64,000 bases of DNA from an uncultured Gammaproteobacteria bacterium (GTDB lineage Bacteria > Pseudomonadota > Gammaproteobacteria > Eutrophobiales > Eutrophobiaceae), in NCBI GenBank assembly GCA_943788815.1, contig CALSRS010000001.1, positions 372,001-436,000 on the forward strand. The letters are read 5' to 3'. The notes under the pieces are model-generated. The model saw only the letters and a program-made list of their open reading frames with translations, did not search any database and was not told the origin of the DNA. Below, piece after piece: positions 17,788 through 27,071 of this stretch. The translations under genes and the position numbers were made by a program. How positions within the stretch are numbered: the stretch's first letter is position 1; the number at the start of each line of letters is the position of its first letter.

Positions 17788-19674
17788 ATGCCATACCGTC
17801 TACTTGCACTTGTCGCATTTATCATAAGCTTGCAACCGTCTATCTCTTCAGCACAGGATGGCTGCCAATACATCAAACGCTACATGGCGCCACTGGAATA
17901 TCCTGTAGACAACTGGTCAACCGCCACTGCGGGACCTGCACCAGGTGAAGTGGAGCAACGACTTGTCGGTCCGGAAGAATGCCGGATCATCAAAGATGAA
18001 AAAATTACTAATGCTTATGGAAAGCCCTACCGCCATGTCGTCATCGCCACCAGCGGTTCGGTATTCGGATACACAGCACAAAACTCACGACTACTACCCC
18101 CCATCGGTACTGGTGAAGAAGGTGAAGGCCGTGAGAACACCTTTGCCGATCATGTTTTTATCTTGCAGGCACGGGGCAACATGGGCCCTTATGTCCCTGG
18201 CACGGCCCATTACCAATACCGAGAAGTCACCCCTAATAGTATTGAAGTATTGATCCCGGAAAATGCCAGCGACTGGAACGGTAATCTGTGGGTGCTCATG
18301 CACGGCGCTGCACACTTTTCACCGTTAAGATTCTTCCCGCGCGAACCCAATCAATTCAACCGTTATACCGAGGCATCTGAATCTGCAGGGGCCTTGATGG
18401 ACACAGGATCTGTAGTGGTCTGGACACGGCGTGATGCCACCGGTAATGCCGAAGTGTCCACCGATAAACCTTCCAATGTTGTGCGTCTGGATAACGGTGT
18501 TGAACTGGGTGTCCCCGGCACTCAGGCCATGGGACTGAACAATAGTATGTCACTACTACGTGACTACACCGTAATCAGCGAAAATTTCATCAAAGAGCAC
18601 CTTGGCAAAGCCCCCGACTATACCTTCTTTCGTGGTCATTCTGCCGGAGCTGCTACTGCACGCGCCATGCTGATGGTCAAGGGTGCCAATATTGATCACG
18701 ATGGCAATAAACTCTTTGACGGTTTTTACCTGGACGACAGTGCCGGTGGCCGCGGTGCACCTACCTATTTCTGGGAGGCTACAGTAGTAGATGAGATCGG
18801 TACTTTTCGCCTTGAGCCCAGCGACACCGATCAAATGAGTTTTGACCCTGAACACCGAAAATTCATGGCACCGGTCATCGAAGTGGTCCACGCCGCCTAC
18901 TCCGGTGGCAATACCTCCACAGTCCCAAGATTGTTTGAACGAGTCTATCCCACCTATGCCAACTACAAGCGCGAGAACGCGCGTCTGAATATCGAAAAAG
19001 GCATAGACGATATCTGGAAGTCCTATGAGATCGCCGATGTCAGCCATTCCGATGCCCAGTCACAAGCTGAAAAATACCCCGAACTCGCCAAAGATATGGT
19101 GGATATTGGTGGTGTCGCAATGGCCCTACACAAGGCACTGGAAGATTGGGTCATCACTGGCAAGCAACCACCGAACCAACGTGTAGAAGCAAGAGACGTA
19201 TGGGAAATCGATTCCACCGTCGGACCGTCAATTAAATTACCTGAAACTGCCTGCCCACGTGGTGTATTTCGTACCTATATGAATCGTCCGGACGGCACTG
19301 CTATCGGTTCCAGCCCGGCGATCTTTGTGCCTTATCTCACCGAGCTCAGACCACAAATCAATGCCAACCAACTAAGACCACCCGGTTATAAAGAAGAATG
19401 GCTGGAACCCTTAAACCGGTATGGCTACTTAGTCGATATGACCAACAGTGGCCATCGCATGACCCGACCTAACATCGAGCAGGTTTGGCATCAGCGTTAT
19501 AGAGAAGGTTATGAAACCGGCACCCTACGCCCCTACGAAACACTGACGCGGGAAAGATACGTAGAATGTGTTGCCGATGTGGTGAACAAGCTTCATGAAG
19601 ACGGACTGCTTACGCAAGAAGCGCTCTCGTGGTATATCGAAAAGGCACAGTCAGATGACATTGGAGTAGATTAA
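17788..19674 (+). CDS. Large secreted protein with alpha/beta-hydrolase signature
   Basis: 628 residues with a signal peptide (MPYRLLALVAFIISL...SSAQDG). Around residue 270-300, YTFFRGHSAGAATARAMLM gives a GHSAG nucleophile elbow, and LWVLMHGAAHF fits an oxyanion strand before it. The C-terminal His in MTNSGHRMTRP may complete the triad. The length and arrangement recall secreted tannase/feruloyl-esterase-like or alpha/beta-hydrolase-domain proteins, but I cannot name a subfamily. Several Cys (DGCQY, GPEECR, ETACPRG, YVECV) could pair in the periplasm. AGGGGAAATCT precedes the ATG. Confidence 0.65.
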   Translation: MPYRLLALVAFIISLQPSISSAQDGCQYIKRYMAPLEYPVDNWSTATAGPAPGEVEQRLVGPEECRIIKDEKITNAYGKPYRHVVIATSGSVFGYTAQNSRLLPPIGTGEEGEGRENTFADHVFILQARGNMGPYVPGTAHYQYREVTPNSIEVLIPENASDWNGNLWVLMHGAAHFSPLRFFPREPNQFNRYTEASESAGALMDTGSVVVWTRRDATGNAEVSTDKPSNVVRLDNGVELGVPGTQAMGLNNSMSLLRDYTVISENFIKEHLGKAPDYTFFRGHSAGAATARAMLMVKGANIDHDGNKLFDGFYLDDSAGGRGAPTYFWEATVVDEIGTFRLEPSDTDQMSFDPEHRKFMAPVIEVVHAAYSGGNTSTVPRLFERVYPTYANYKRENARLNIEKGIDDIWKSYEIADVSHSDAQSQAEKYPELAKDMVDIGGVAMALHKALEDWVITGKQPPNQRVEARDVWEIDSTVGPSIKLPETACPRGVFRTYMNRPDGTAIGSSPAIFVPYLTELRPQINANQLRPPGYKEEWLEPLNRYGYLVDMTNSGHRMTRPNIEQVWHQRYREGYETGTLRPYETLTRERYVECVADVVNKLHEDGLLTQEALSWYIEKAQSDDIGVD

Positions 19675-19686
19675 AGGAAATTTTTA

Positions 19687-19764
19687 ATGTCATCGGAATT
19701 ATTTCAAGTAAAGGTAGCCTTTCAAGATCGAAAAGGCCACCCATTACAATACCAGTTCAATTGA
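19687..19764 (+). CDS. 25-codon upstream ORF overlapping the MtfA-like start
   Basis: ATG 19687 has a good Shine-Dalgarno (AAAGGA, 8 bases upstream) only 12 bases after the previous stop. It encodes MSSELFQVKVAFQDRKGHPL and five more residues. Its TGA overlaps the TTG start of the peptidase gene (TTGA at 19761-19764). This is the classic layout for translational coupling. It may be a leader peptide rather than a functional protein. Confidence 0.5.
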   Translation: MSSELFQVKVAFQDRKGHPLQYQFN

Positions 19765-20576
19765 CCTTTCCCTCATTCCTTGGCTTGATATTTGCCGGCG
19801 TATTCACGTGGTTTATCTATAAAAAAATACGACAGTCACAAAGATCAAAACTTTATAGAAAAAATATACCATCAGATTACTTAGTAATACTCAAGAATAA
19901 CGTCCCTCAATACAATCGCCTGCCAGAAAAATTTAAGATACGATTGCACGGACTAATTAACCTCTTCCTGGATAAAAAAGAATTTGTTGGTTGCGCAGGA
20001 CTGGAAATTACAGACGAAATTCGGCTGACCATTGCGGGCAATGCCAGCTTGCTTCTTTTAAACCAGAATAAAGATGATTTCTCAGGTTTTACCAGTATTC
20101 TCGTCTACCCTGATACCTATGTAGCGAAAGAGATATCATATGATGAGGGTATTGAAACCCATCATCAAAGTGCCAGAGCTGGAGAATCATGGCATCGCGG
20201 ACCGATCATACTATCGTGGTCAGATGTCATTAGAGGTATTAATAAGTCATCAGATGGCCACAATGTCGTCATTCATGAGTTTGCTCATAAGCTGGATGAA
20301 GAAAATTCTATTGTGGATGGTTTACCTATCCTCCGTGACAACACTGACTATAAGGAATGGGCAAAGATTTTAAGCCGAGAATATAAATCCCTGAGTATTC
20401 GTGTAAAGCACGGCACTAATACCGTCCTGGATGAGTATGGTACGAAATCACCACCAGAATTTTTTGCTGTAGCAACAGAATCGTTTTTTGAAAAATCCAA
20501 AAAAATGAAAAAAGAATTACCCGACTTATATGAACAACTTGGTAAATATTACGGCCTGGATCCTGCTAAATGGTAA
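19761..20576 (+). CDS. MtfA-like zinc metallopeptidase (family M90)
   Basis: 271 residues from a TTG codon. A membrane-spanning segment (FLGLIFAGVFTWFIY) precedes a basic stretch and the M90 domain. VVIHEFAHKLDEENSIVDGLP holds His172, Glu173 and His176 of the zinc site; the distal SPPEFFAVATESFFE gives the last Glu ligand region. In E. coli MtfA regulates glucose uptake by binding Mlc and has aminopeptidase activity. Several relatives carry an N-terminal membrane anchor like this one. Initiation probably depends on the overlapping 25-codon ORF upstream. Confidence 0.85.
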   Translation: MTFPSFLGLIFAGVFTWFIYKKIRQSQRSKLYRKNIPSDYLVILKNNVPQYNRLPEKFKIRLHGLINLFLDKKEFVGCAGLEITDEIRLTIAGNASLLLLNQNKDDFSGFTSILVYPDTYVAKEISYDEGIETHHQSARAGESWHRGPIILSWSDVIRGINKSSDGHNVVIHEFAHKLDEENSIVDGLPILRDNTDYKEWAKILSREYKSLSIRVKHGTNTVLDEYGTKSPPEFFAVATESFFEKSKKMKKELPDLYEQLGKYYGLDPAKW

Positions 20577-20637
20577 CCCACCTATACTTAAATCGCGAAT
20601 GACCGAAATTTCAGAAAAACAATGTTTCGTTATTCCC

Positions 20638-21393
20638 CTATTTACTAAACACCTTCTTTAACAATTCTGTTGTACGACTTAAGGGATCTTGACGAATCTT
20701 CGCTTCCTCAATCGCCAGGTAATGAAATATTCCATTCAAGCCCCCTTCAATAACATAATCCGTCAAATCCGCTTTCACATCAGGAACAAATGGGATTGCT
20801 TTATATTTGTCCATTATTGAATCATAGGATTTAACCGCCCCAACATTCGCCAGGCTATCACTGACAACCGGACGCATCTCCATGGTCAATGGCGCTGACA
20901 TCTTCGATTGAAAATAACGCGTTGCCGCATCATCAGGCCCATTATAGATACCTTTAATATCATCCAGGGTCATGTCGGATATGGCTTGTTCAAAAATCTT
21001 GGCCGCCTTGGGTGTGGCATCTTCCGCGGCACGATTCAGTCGGGTTTCCAGATCGTTTAGCATTGAATCAAGTCCTACTTTTCCCAATGTTGATTGCACC
21101 GTTGCCATCTTCTCAGGTAAGGGAATATGAATGGCAGGATCAGAATTAAATCCATCTGTCACTCCCAGTTGCTTAACCACGCGTCCCGCACCAACACTGA
21201 GTGCTTCTCGCAATCCCGCCTCAATATCACCGGAGCTTAATTCTTCTACGGCACTCGAGCCCGATGTAAGATTCTTGAGCAAGTCCTTGCCTTTATCCCA
21301 CCATGCCGCATTCACCGAAACAGGTGTCACAATACACACAAAAATGATCAATATTATTTGATAGCGGCTTTTTAAATAGACAAATTTGTGCAT
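20638..21393 (-). CDS. DUF4197 periplasmic protein
   Basis: 251 residues with a signal peptide (ending SVNAAWWDKGKD). The rest is DUF4197: GLREALSVGAGRVVKQLGVTDGF, LPEKMATVQSTLGKVGLDSML, AAEDATPKAAKIFEQAI, DDAATRYFQSKM, VIEGGLNGIFHYLAIEEAKIRQDPLSRTTELLKKVF. This all-helical family is common in Gammaproteobacteria and has no known function. GGAG lies 6 bases before the ATG. It is convergent with the MtfA-like gene. Confidence 0.92.
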   Translation of the reverse strand: MHKFVYLKSRYQIILIIFVCIVTPVSVNAAWWDKGKDLLKNLTSGSSAVEELSSGDIEAGLREALSVGAGRVVKQLGVTDGFNSDPAIHIPLPEKMATVQSTLGKVGLDSMLNDLETRLNRAAEDATPKAAKIFEQAISDMTLDDIKGIYNGPDDAATRYFQSKMSAPLTMEMRPVVSDSLANVGAVKSYDSIMDKYKAIPFVPDVKADLTDYVIEGGLNGIFHYLAIEEAKIRQDPLSRTTELLKKVFSK

Positions 21394-21661
21394 ACCGAAC
21401 TCCTAATATAGATTGAGATCAGGGTAACATTTCTACTGCTTGACGTCCCAACTTCTCCAGACAAATCAAAGCTATGAGCATTTAGCTGACATACCCGCAA
21501 AAAATGAAAATAATTGATTGGGGATACCTCTTTTTTTAGCTAACAGCAGTAGGTACAAAGCCTCTTTTATTACGACTATGACCACAATTTTTTACTTCAG
21601 ATATATGGGCAAAGTCGACTATGATACTATCTATATTTCAGAATAAAACCGAGATGATATT

Positions 21662-22342
21662 GTGACGACTGAACAAACTTCTGAAGACACAACTAATAGC
21701 CCACCTCCTCAGAAACCCCAGGGTAATGCCTGGCGAACCTTTGGCATCATCGTAATTACCATGGTAGTAACCCTGGGTATTAGTTACTGGGTCGTATCCT
21801 ATTATCTCTTTCCCAGTGGTTTTAAACCAGTAGTATTAAATCAGCAGCAACAACAAACCCTGGATGAAAAGATCCAGAGACTCGGTGGCGGCATGATATC
21901 CGGTTCGTCTCAACAACTGGCGCCCGAGGCCTACAGTGAAGATAGTGCCCCGCGGGAAATAGAATTTACCGAAAGAGAACTCAATGCCTTACTGGCCAAG
22001 AACACTGATTTCGCAGAAAAGCTGGCCATTGATCTCTCCAACGATCTTGTCAGCGCCAACCTCCTGGTTGATGTAGATCCTGATTTCCCAGTGGTAGGCG
22101 GACAAACAATCAAGGTCACAGGTGGCATGGAGATGCGTCTGGCCGATGGTCAGCCGAGCGTATCCCTCAAAGGCATTAGCATCTGGGGCGTTCCATTGCC
22201 CAATGCATGGCTGGGAAACTTAAAAAATATTGATTTTGTAAAGCAATATGGAGAGTCCGGCGGGCTCTGGCAGACCTTCAATGACGGTGTCGAAGAAATA
22301 GTTATTGAAGACGGCAGAGTACTGTTTAAGCTCAAGGAATAA
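21662..22342 (+). CDS. Membrane-anchored protein of unknown function (YpmS/DUF2140-like pattern)
   Basis: 226 residues from a GTG start. The short cytosolic end is Pro/Thr-rich, followed by one transmembrane helix (FGIIVITMVVTLGISYWVVSYYLF) and a periplasmic domain. The segment FTERELNALLAKN...LAIDLSNDLVSANLLVDVDPDFP...GGMEMRLADGQPSVSLKGISIWGVPLPNAWL matches the general layout of lipid-binding-type anchored proteins such as YpmS, where the first motif precedes long beta strands. The assignment is loose. It is followed after 25 bases by the M15 peptidase gene, which suggests a shared cell-envelope role. Confidence 0.6.
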   Translation: MTTEQTSEDTTNSPPPQKPQGNAWRTFGIIVITMVVTLGISYWVVSYYLFPSGFKPVVLNQQQQQTLDEKIQRLGGGMISGSSQQLAPEAYSEDSAPREIEFTERELNALLAKNTDFAEKLAIDLSNDLVSANLLVDVDPDFPVVGGQTIKVTGGMEMRLADGQPSVSLKGISIWGVPLPNAWLGNLKNIDFVKQYGESGGLWQTFNDGVEEIVIEDGRVLFKLKE

Positions 22343-22367
22343 TAAAAATAAATCTGAGAATGATCGC

Positions 22368-23207
22368 ATGAAGAGAAGGCATATTTTAAAAACGCTGGGT
22401 GCGGGAACTATAGGGGTTGGCATAGCACCGAAAATATTTGGGGAGGCAAGCACAGCTTATTTACCTGGCACAGACGAGGCGCTCAAGGATTACATCAATA
22501 AAATAAAAAACCTTGATGCTCCACACAAAGATGACGTACAGATTCACTACAATCTACATGAAATATTCGAATCCACAGTGATGCGGCTGAGGCGTCTTCA
22601 AAGACTGGTAGGCCATGGTAATTTTGGCATCTTAAATTTCAATGATGGATTAGTATATGCCCGCAATTATCCCAGTGTCGGCAATTTCACAAAACAAGAA
22701 CTACATTTTATGGAGACTATCTTCTATGAAGATAGTCAACGTTATGGCTACCTGGGGCCTAAGCCCTTAAAAGAAATAACAGATCAGGTTGTAAAAAAGG
22801 ATGTAATTAAAATCCCGCGTAGTGGAAATTATTTATATAAAGAGAGGTCAGTTGAAATATTTGAAGCCATAAAAAAAGAGCTGGGAGATGAAGTCTTGTT
22901 AACTTCGGGAATCCGCAGCGTCATGAAACAGTTCCTGTTGTTCCTGAACAAGGTACACAATAGTGATGGCAACCTGTCGCTAGCCTCACGATCCCTTGCT
23001 CCTCCTGGTTATTCCTTTCACGGCAATGGTGATTTTGATGTCGGACAAACTGGCTATGGCAAATTAAACTTTACAGTACATTTTACCGAAACTGAGGTAT
23101 ATAAACGGCTAACAGAAATGGGATATCTAAAACTACGGTATCCTGAAGATAACCGCCTGGGGGTGCGCTATGAACCCTGGCATATAAAGATTAATACAGA
23201 CGTTTAA
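22368..23207 (+). CDS. Tat-type exported M15 (VanY-like) D-Ala-D-Ala carboxypeptidase
   Basis: 279 residues from the ATG at 22368; the open frame extends 21 codons further into the previous gene, which gives no better start. The N-terminus KRRHILKTLGAGTIGVGIAP has a Tat-like pair of Arg. The C-terminal third shows the M15 zinc site: PPGYSFHGNGDFDVG (His and Asp) and YEPWHIKI (catalytic Glu and last His). Such enzymes trim peptide stems of peptidoglycan. The central block (SGNYLYKERSVEIFEAIKKEL, LTSGIRSVMKQFLLFL) is the usual lead-in to this fold. Confidence 0.85.
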   Translation: MKRRHILKTLGAGTIGVGIAPKIFGEASTAYLPGTDEALKDYINKIKNLDAPHKDDVQIHYNLHEIFESTVMRLRRLQRLVGHGNFGILNFNDGLVYARNYPSVGNFTKQELHFMETIFYEDSQRYGYLGPKPLKEITDQVVKKDVIKIPRSGNYLYKERSVEIFEAIKKELGDEVLLTSGIRSVMKQFLLFLNKVHNSDGNLSLASRSLAPPGYSFHGNGDFDVGQTGYGKLNFTVHFTETEVYKRLTEMGYLKLRYPEDNRLGVRYEPWHIKINTDV

Positions 23208-23238
23208 TTAGCTGATAGACCTTAAATAATTATTAAAT

Positions 23239-23251
23239 CGTGGTCTGTCCC
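23239..23251 (-). repeat. REP-like arm, GGGACAGACCACG on the minus strand
   Basis: It reads GGGACAGACCACG just 4 bases after the TAA of the minus-strand binding-protein gene. It belongs to the GGGGWCAG family described in the findings. The stretch TTTTTT on the plus strand next to it could help end transcription of the M15 gene. Confidence 0.75.
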
Positions 23252-23255
23252 TTTT

Positions 23256-24002
23256 TTATTCCAAAGGCGCCACTGCTGCCCCATCAATATCATGCCGTTC
23301 CAATGCTCGGGCAACGAATCCAGAGGCCTTCATCTCCTCTACAAATTCGCGAAGATAATTCGCACCCACATCACGCCCTGGGTGTGTCACCATTGCTTGC
23401 TTTATTTCCATAAATCTTCCGTCCAACAAACGCAATCCAGGAAGACGCATTGCATCGGCCTCTAATTGTTGTTTAACACCCGCTGCCACCTCATAATTTT
23501 GTTCAACAAACATATCAACTACCGTCGGGGAGGTTGGTGAGCGAACAATAGTAGCTTGCGTTAAGTTTCTTGTTAGAAAGAGATCATAAGCACTCCCGGC
23601 ACCAACAACCACACGCACTCCCTTACTATCCACTTCTTCATTCCTGCTAATTGGCGAGTCGTTTTCAACCAGGCAAGCGCCTTCTATTACGACATAGGCT
23701 GCGGTAAAACTAACCACCTCTGCGCGCCGTGGGTCAAGGGCAACAAAGCCAATGTCCCATTTTCCGGAATCCGCATCTGCGACCACCCTACCAGCAGATT
23801 CGTATGTCACTAACTCTATAGGCACATCCAGTCGCCTCGCGAGTTCACGGGCAAGGTCCACCGACACTCCCTGAGGTTTGCCAGTAGATGGATTTTTTGT
23901 TGCGAGTATGGGATTACCGAAATTTATCGCGGCGTGTAATATCCCTTCAGGCGCCAGGTCAGAACGTACTGTAGACATATCTTGAGGAATACTTGCACAC
24001 AT
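23256..24002 (-). CDS. Extracellular solute-binding protein family 3 domain, apparent loss of signal-peptide frame
   Basis: 248 residues from ATG 24002. It is the two-lobe fold of amino-acid-binding proteins: AINFGNPILATKN, PQGVSVDLARELARRLDVPIELV, GKWDIGFVALDPRRAEVVSFTAAYVVIEG and RVVVGAGSAYDLFL. In this frame it has no signal peptide. One exists just upstream in another frame (ATG 24085: MDRSLKQKVVNLFLYRSASA, then LAISVLLVC). The two join if one TG is removed from a TGTGTG run around 24000. So the gene may be frameshifted, or the sequence may hold an error. No ABC permease is adjacent. Confidence 0.7.
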   Translation of the reverse strand: MCASIPQDMSTVRSDLAPEGILHAAINFGNPILATKNPSTGKPQGVSVDLARELARRLDVPIELVTYESAGRVVADADSGKWDIGFVALDPRRAEVVSFTAAYVVIEGACLVENDSPISRNEEVDSKGVRVVVGAGSAYDLFLTRNLTQATIVRSPTSPTVVDMFVEQNYEVAAGVKQQLEADAMRLPGLRLLDGRFMEIKQAMVTHPGRDVGANYLREFVEEMKASGFVARALERHDIDGAAVAPLE

Positions 24003-24178
24003 ACTAATAGAACACTAATAGCTAATGCACTAGCGCTTCTGTACAAAAATAAATTCACAACTTTCTGCTTAAGTGATCGATCCATTTTTGTTGTATTTCC
24101 AGGGTGAATTTATAAATTAAGATTCGGTTTTTGCCATCAGCAGACCAAATTCCTCAGAAAACCGTCATCTGTCGCCAA

Positions 24179-24781
24179 TTAAAATCCGTCAATTATTAAC
24201 ACGTCCTCTAATGGTATTTGCCCAGGTTTTGGCCATGCCGGTTTTATTGCTTTGCCCACAACCAACAACATACCAACTACATGATCCTCTGGCAGATTTA
24301 TAATTTCAGCCACTTTACCTGCATCAAAACCAATCATAGGACAACTGTCATATCCCAAAGACTTTGCAGCCAGCATAATAGTCTGGGCGGCAATTCCTAT
24401 AGACCGCATGGCCTCATCTCGCTGTAATGTTTCTTTGCCGTCATAGAATGGTTTTATCATCGGCACGAGTATGTTTCTAGCTTCCTCCGGGGCATCCTTC
24501 CAATAACGCGCAGGATCTTTGTCCCAGGATTTTAAATCTGCACACATCACAAATGTCATCGACGCATCTGTCACCTGCGCCTGATCCCAGGCGGCCTCAC
24601 GAACTTTTTGCTTCATTTCAGGATTTTCTATAAGGACAAAGCGCCAATTTTGTATATTAAATGAGGTGGGAGCCTGCAATGCGCAATCGAGTAACTTGTT
24701 TTTATCCTCTTCGGCCATTTCAAATGCAGGGTCGTAATGCTTAACTGCCCTACGCTCACGTATTGCCTGTAATGTTTCCAT
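24179..24781 (-). CDS. Nitroreductase-family flavoprotein
   Basis: 200 residues. The family start ETLQAIRERRAVKHYDP, FMN-binding ALQAPTSFNIQNWRFVLIEN, ARNILVPMIKPF, and MRSIGIAAQTIMLAAKSLGYDSCPMIGFD and EDHVVGMLLVVGKAIKPAWPKPGQIPLEDVL follow the nitroreductase pattern. It probably reduces nitro or quinone compounds with NAD(P)H in the cytosol. GAGGTGA precedes the ATG. It is followed by nothing on its strand within 175 bases. Confidence 0.9.
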   Translation of the reverse strand: METLQAIRERRAVKHYDPAFEMAEEDKNKLLDCALQAPTSFNIQNWRFVLIENPEMKQKVREAAWDQAQVTDASMTFVMCADLKSWDKDPARYWKDAPEEARNILVPMIKPFYDGKETLQRDEAMRSIGIAAQTIMLAAKSLGYDSCPMIGFDAGKVAEIINLPEDHVVGMLLVVGKAIKPAWPKPGQIPLEDVLIIDGF

Positions 24782-24817
24782 TTATTTCACCTCAGTATAA
24801 TGATGCTATGTATATGA

Positions 24818-25372
24818 CTATTGTATGACTTGAGTGACGGGGATATGTACATCGAATCGTTTAAACAACCACGGAGTGAATGGTCCATTCCAAAAAACGA
24901 CATAGGGATCTCCTGCCGGCAACAAATCTTTATTCGACTCCAACGATGCTTCGAGTTTAGCCCTGACACTATTGATATTTTTTTCATTATACGACCCCTT
25001 GCCACCCATGCTAATTACCATTCTTTCAGGTAATTCGATAATTTGAACCTCTGAGGTACTATCGAGTGCAGGGCTGGCATCACTACCCAGGTAAAAACGC
25101 ATTTGTGCCTGTCCGAGATTCCCTTCAACAGGCACCGTCATAGATACATCATTATCGCGTATGTAATTGAAAAGCCGCTTAAACATATTGTTGGACTTAT
25201 CAAAATATTCACCATCCGTTCCAGTCGCAATTAAGCGTGCATCTGGAAGTGTTAGCACCCTGATTTCATCAACCGGGGTCTTATTATATGCTTCTTCATA
25301 AGCCATTGATTCAAGCCCAAATGTGAGACCAATTAAAAGAACCGTCATTTGCTGTAAATATTTGAATCTCAT
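24818..25372 (-). CDS. SOUL-family haem-binding protein
   Basis: 184 residues with a signal peptide (LLIGLTFGLESMAYEE). The SOUL/HBP fold is seen in PVDEIRVLTLPDARLIATGTDG, ANNMFKRLFNYI-like NNMFKRLFNYIRDN, VSMTVPVEG, MRFYLGS and the final FWNGPFTPWLFKRFDVHIPV. The family binds haem or tetrapyrroles; here the protein is exported. GAGAGGAA precedes the ATG. It lies just upstream of the nitroreductase, 36 bases away, on the same strand. Confidence 0.88.
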   Translation of the reverse strand: MRFKYLQQMTVLLIGLTFGLESMAYEEAYNKTPVDEIRVLTLPDARLIATGTDGEYFDKSNNMFKRLFNYIRDNDVSMTVPVEGNLGQAQMRFYLGSDASPALDSTSEVQIIELPERMVISMGGKGSYNEKNINSVRAKLEASLESNKDLLPAGDPYVVFWNGPFTPWLFKRFDVHIPVTQVIQ

Positions 25373-25509
25373 GATTCATTCCTCTCATATATCTAAAATA
25401 AATTGTTATTAATTAAATATACAAAAAGATCCGTGAAAATCATGTGAATAGCAGTTGAATGAAGTCACACAGTGAATACTCGTTAATATCTTGACGAAAT
25501 ATCAGCAAA

Positions 25510-26037
25510 TTACTTCAATTCATCGGCAATTGCAGCGGCACCTGCCACAGCGCAAGCGGTGTCCGCTTCCTGACCACCAGATGCGCCGGAGACACCCACT
25601 CCACCCACGGGTTCATCACCCATCATGATCGGTGCACCGCCACCTAACGGGATCACATTGGTTAACAGACGCTGCCCGGCACCTTCTGAGTCGCCTGCCG
25701 TTCGGTCTCGCCACTCCAGGGAAGTCCTGCGATAGGTTCGGGCAGTATAGGCCTTGCGAAACACGAGTTCCCAGTTGTGTGGAGAAGCCGTATCCGCCCT
25801 TACCTGCATTACCTGTTGCCCCGCCCTGTCCACCACTGCGACACTAAGGGTAACCAAATTACCCGGTTCACTACATTGGGCGATAACGGTATCGACAATC
25901 TTCATTGCCTGGGCAAGTGAGATATTATGTTGGACCAATACCTGAGCGGCGACGGATTGAATAAATACGCTGGCAGCAATGAATAAGAAAAACCTTAACA
26001 AATAAACTTTCAGCAAACTTGGAATGTGATTCACCAT
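25510..26037 (-). CDS. Exported GlcG/HbpS-like haem-binding protein
   Basis: 175 residues with a signal peptide (RFFLFIAASVFIQSVAAQ). The body fits the GlcG/HbpS (DUF336) domain: ISLAQAMKIVDTVIAQC, VTLSVAVVDRAGQQVMQVRAD, KAYTARTYRRTS and the glycine-rich close IPLGGGAPIMMGDEPVGGVGVSGASGGQEADTACAVAGAAAI. Members such as HbpS bind haem outside the cell. GGGGAAG precedes the ATG. It neighbours the SOUL protein and a haemoglobin, in line with a haem-handling cluster, though they are not one operon. Confidence 0.88.
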   Translation of the reverse strand: MVNHIPSLLKVYLLRFFLFIAASVFIQSVAAQVLVQHNISLAQAMKIVDTVIAQCSEPGNLVTLSVAVVDRAGQQVMQVRADTASPHNWELVFRKAYTARTYRRTSLEWRDRTAGDSEGAGQRLLTNVIPLGGGAPIMMGDEPVGGVGVSGASGGQEADTACAVAGAAAIADELK

Positions 26038-26247
26038 ATGTCTTCCCCTATATTCTCAAAATGACAATTCAAAACAATAGTTTTTATTTTTTCACCTCCA
26101 TAGAATAAACGAGGTCGCTTGTAATTAGTAAATTTTTTATGCAACACAGCGCATCATTCATATATTACTGTTTGTTCAGCATTATTTAGTGAACTTCATC
26201 TTATAAAGCGGTAGTCTGCTCCTTTATCAACCGTTTAAAGTCAGACT

Positions 26248-26976
26248 ATGCCTATAAATTATTCGATCATTATCCCCGCCTATAATGAGGAAGATTTTCT
26301 CCCAGCAACCTTAACTGCCTTACAAGAAGCTATGCCAAAGCTTGCCCTGCGTGGTGAAATTATTGTGGTCGATAACAACTCCAATGATAAGACAGCAGTA
26401 ATCGCAGAAAACCAGAACGCAAAAGTTGTTTACGAAGCCATCAACCAAATCTCACGAGCCAGAAACACAGGCGCACGTGTAGCGCAAGGCCGTTATCTGA
26501 TCTTTGTAGATGCCGACACAATTATACCGTATAAATTATTACAACAGGCCCTGGCTAATCTTGAGAGCGGAGACATTATTGGGGGCGGCGCTTGTGTAGC
26601 GGGAAACGTTCGTCTGCCGATTTCATATCAAGTATTACTCAAACTCTGGAATTTCATTTCCAAATTAACAAAAAACGCTGCCGGGAGTTTTATCTATTGT
26701 CAGCGTGACGCATTTGAAAAAATTGGTGGCTTTAGTGAAAAAGTGTATGCCAGCGAAGAGATCTGGTTATCCCGAAAACTCAAAAAACTGGGTCGCAAAA
26801 GAAACCAACGCTTCTATATCATTAAAGAACCACCCGTCATTACCTCGATGCGCAAGATGCAATGGTATTCACCACTGCGCATCTTTTTATATCTATTACT
26901 CATCGTACTCTTCCCCTTCTCGGTACGTTTCAAATCCTTATGCACATTCTGGTATCGCAAACCTGCTTTAAAATAG
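26248..26976 (+). CDS. Glycosyltransferase family 2
   Basis: 242 residues. The GT-A fold is clear: YSIIIPAYNEEDFLPATLTALQ, IIVVDNNSNDKTAVIAEN, SRARNTGARVAQGRYLIFVDADT (metal DxD-like DAD). A GGFSEKVYASEEIWLSRKLKKLG motif follows. The C-terminal helix LRIFLYLLLIVLFPFSVRF likely anchors it to the membrane. It transfers a sugar from a nucleotide donor to a lipid or saccharide; target unknown. No other polysaccharide genes are adjacent. Confidence 0.88.
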   Translation: MPINYSIIIPAYNEEDFLPATLTALQEAMPKLALRGEIIVVDNNSNDKTAVIAENQNAKVVYEAINQISRARNTGARVAQGRYLIFVDADTIIPYKLLQQALANLESGDIIGGGACVAGNVRLPISYQVLLKLWNFISKLTKNAAGSFIYCQRDAFEKIGGFSEKVYASEEIWLSRKLKKLGRKRNQRFYIIKEPPVITSMRKMQWYSPLRIFLYLLLIVLFPFSVRFKSLCTFWYRKPALK

Positions 26977-27071
26977 AACAGCAAATTCATATGAAGGATT
27001 TGTTTCAACTTAGGTATACTCATTTCGACATAATCTCCACCTTTAAATATTAACTGCTGACCAGGACTATA

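Noticed and set aside
18556-19047. 163-codon open frame on the minus strand
   Set aside because: It is antisense to the large secreted protein and shows no domain.
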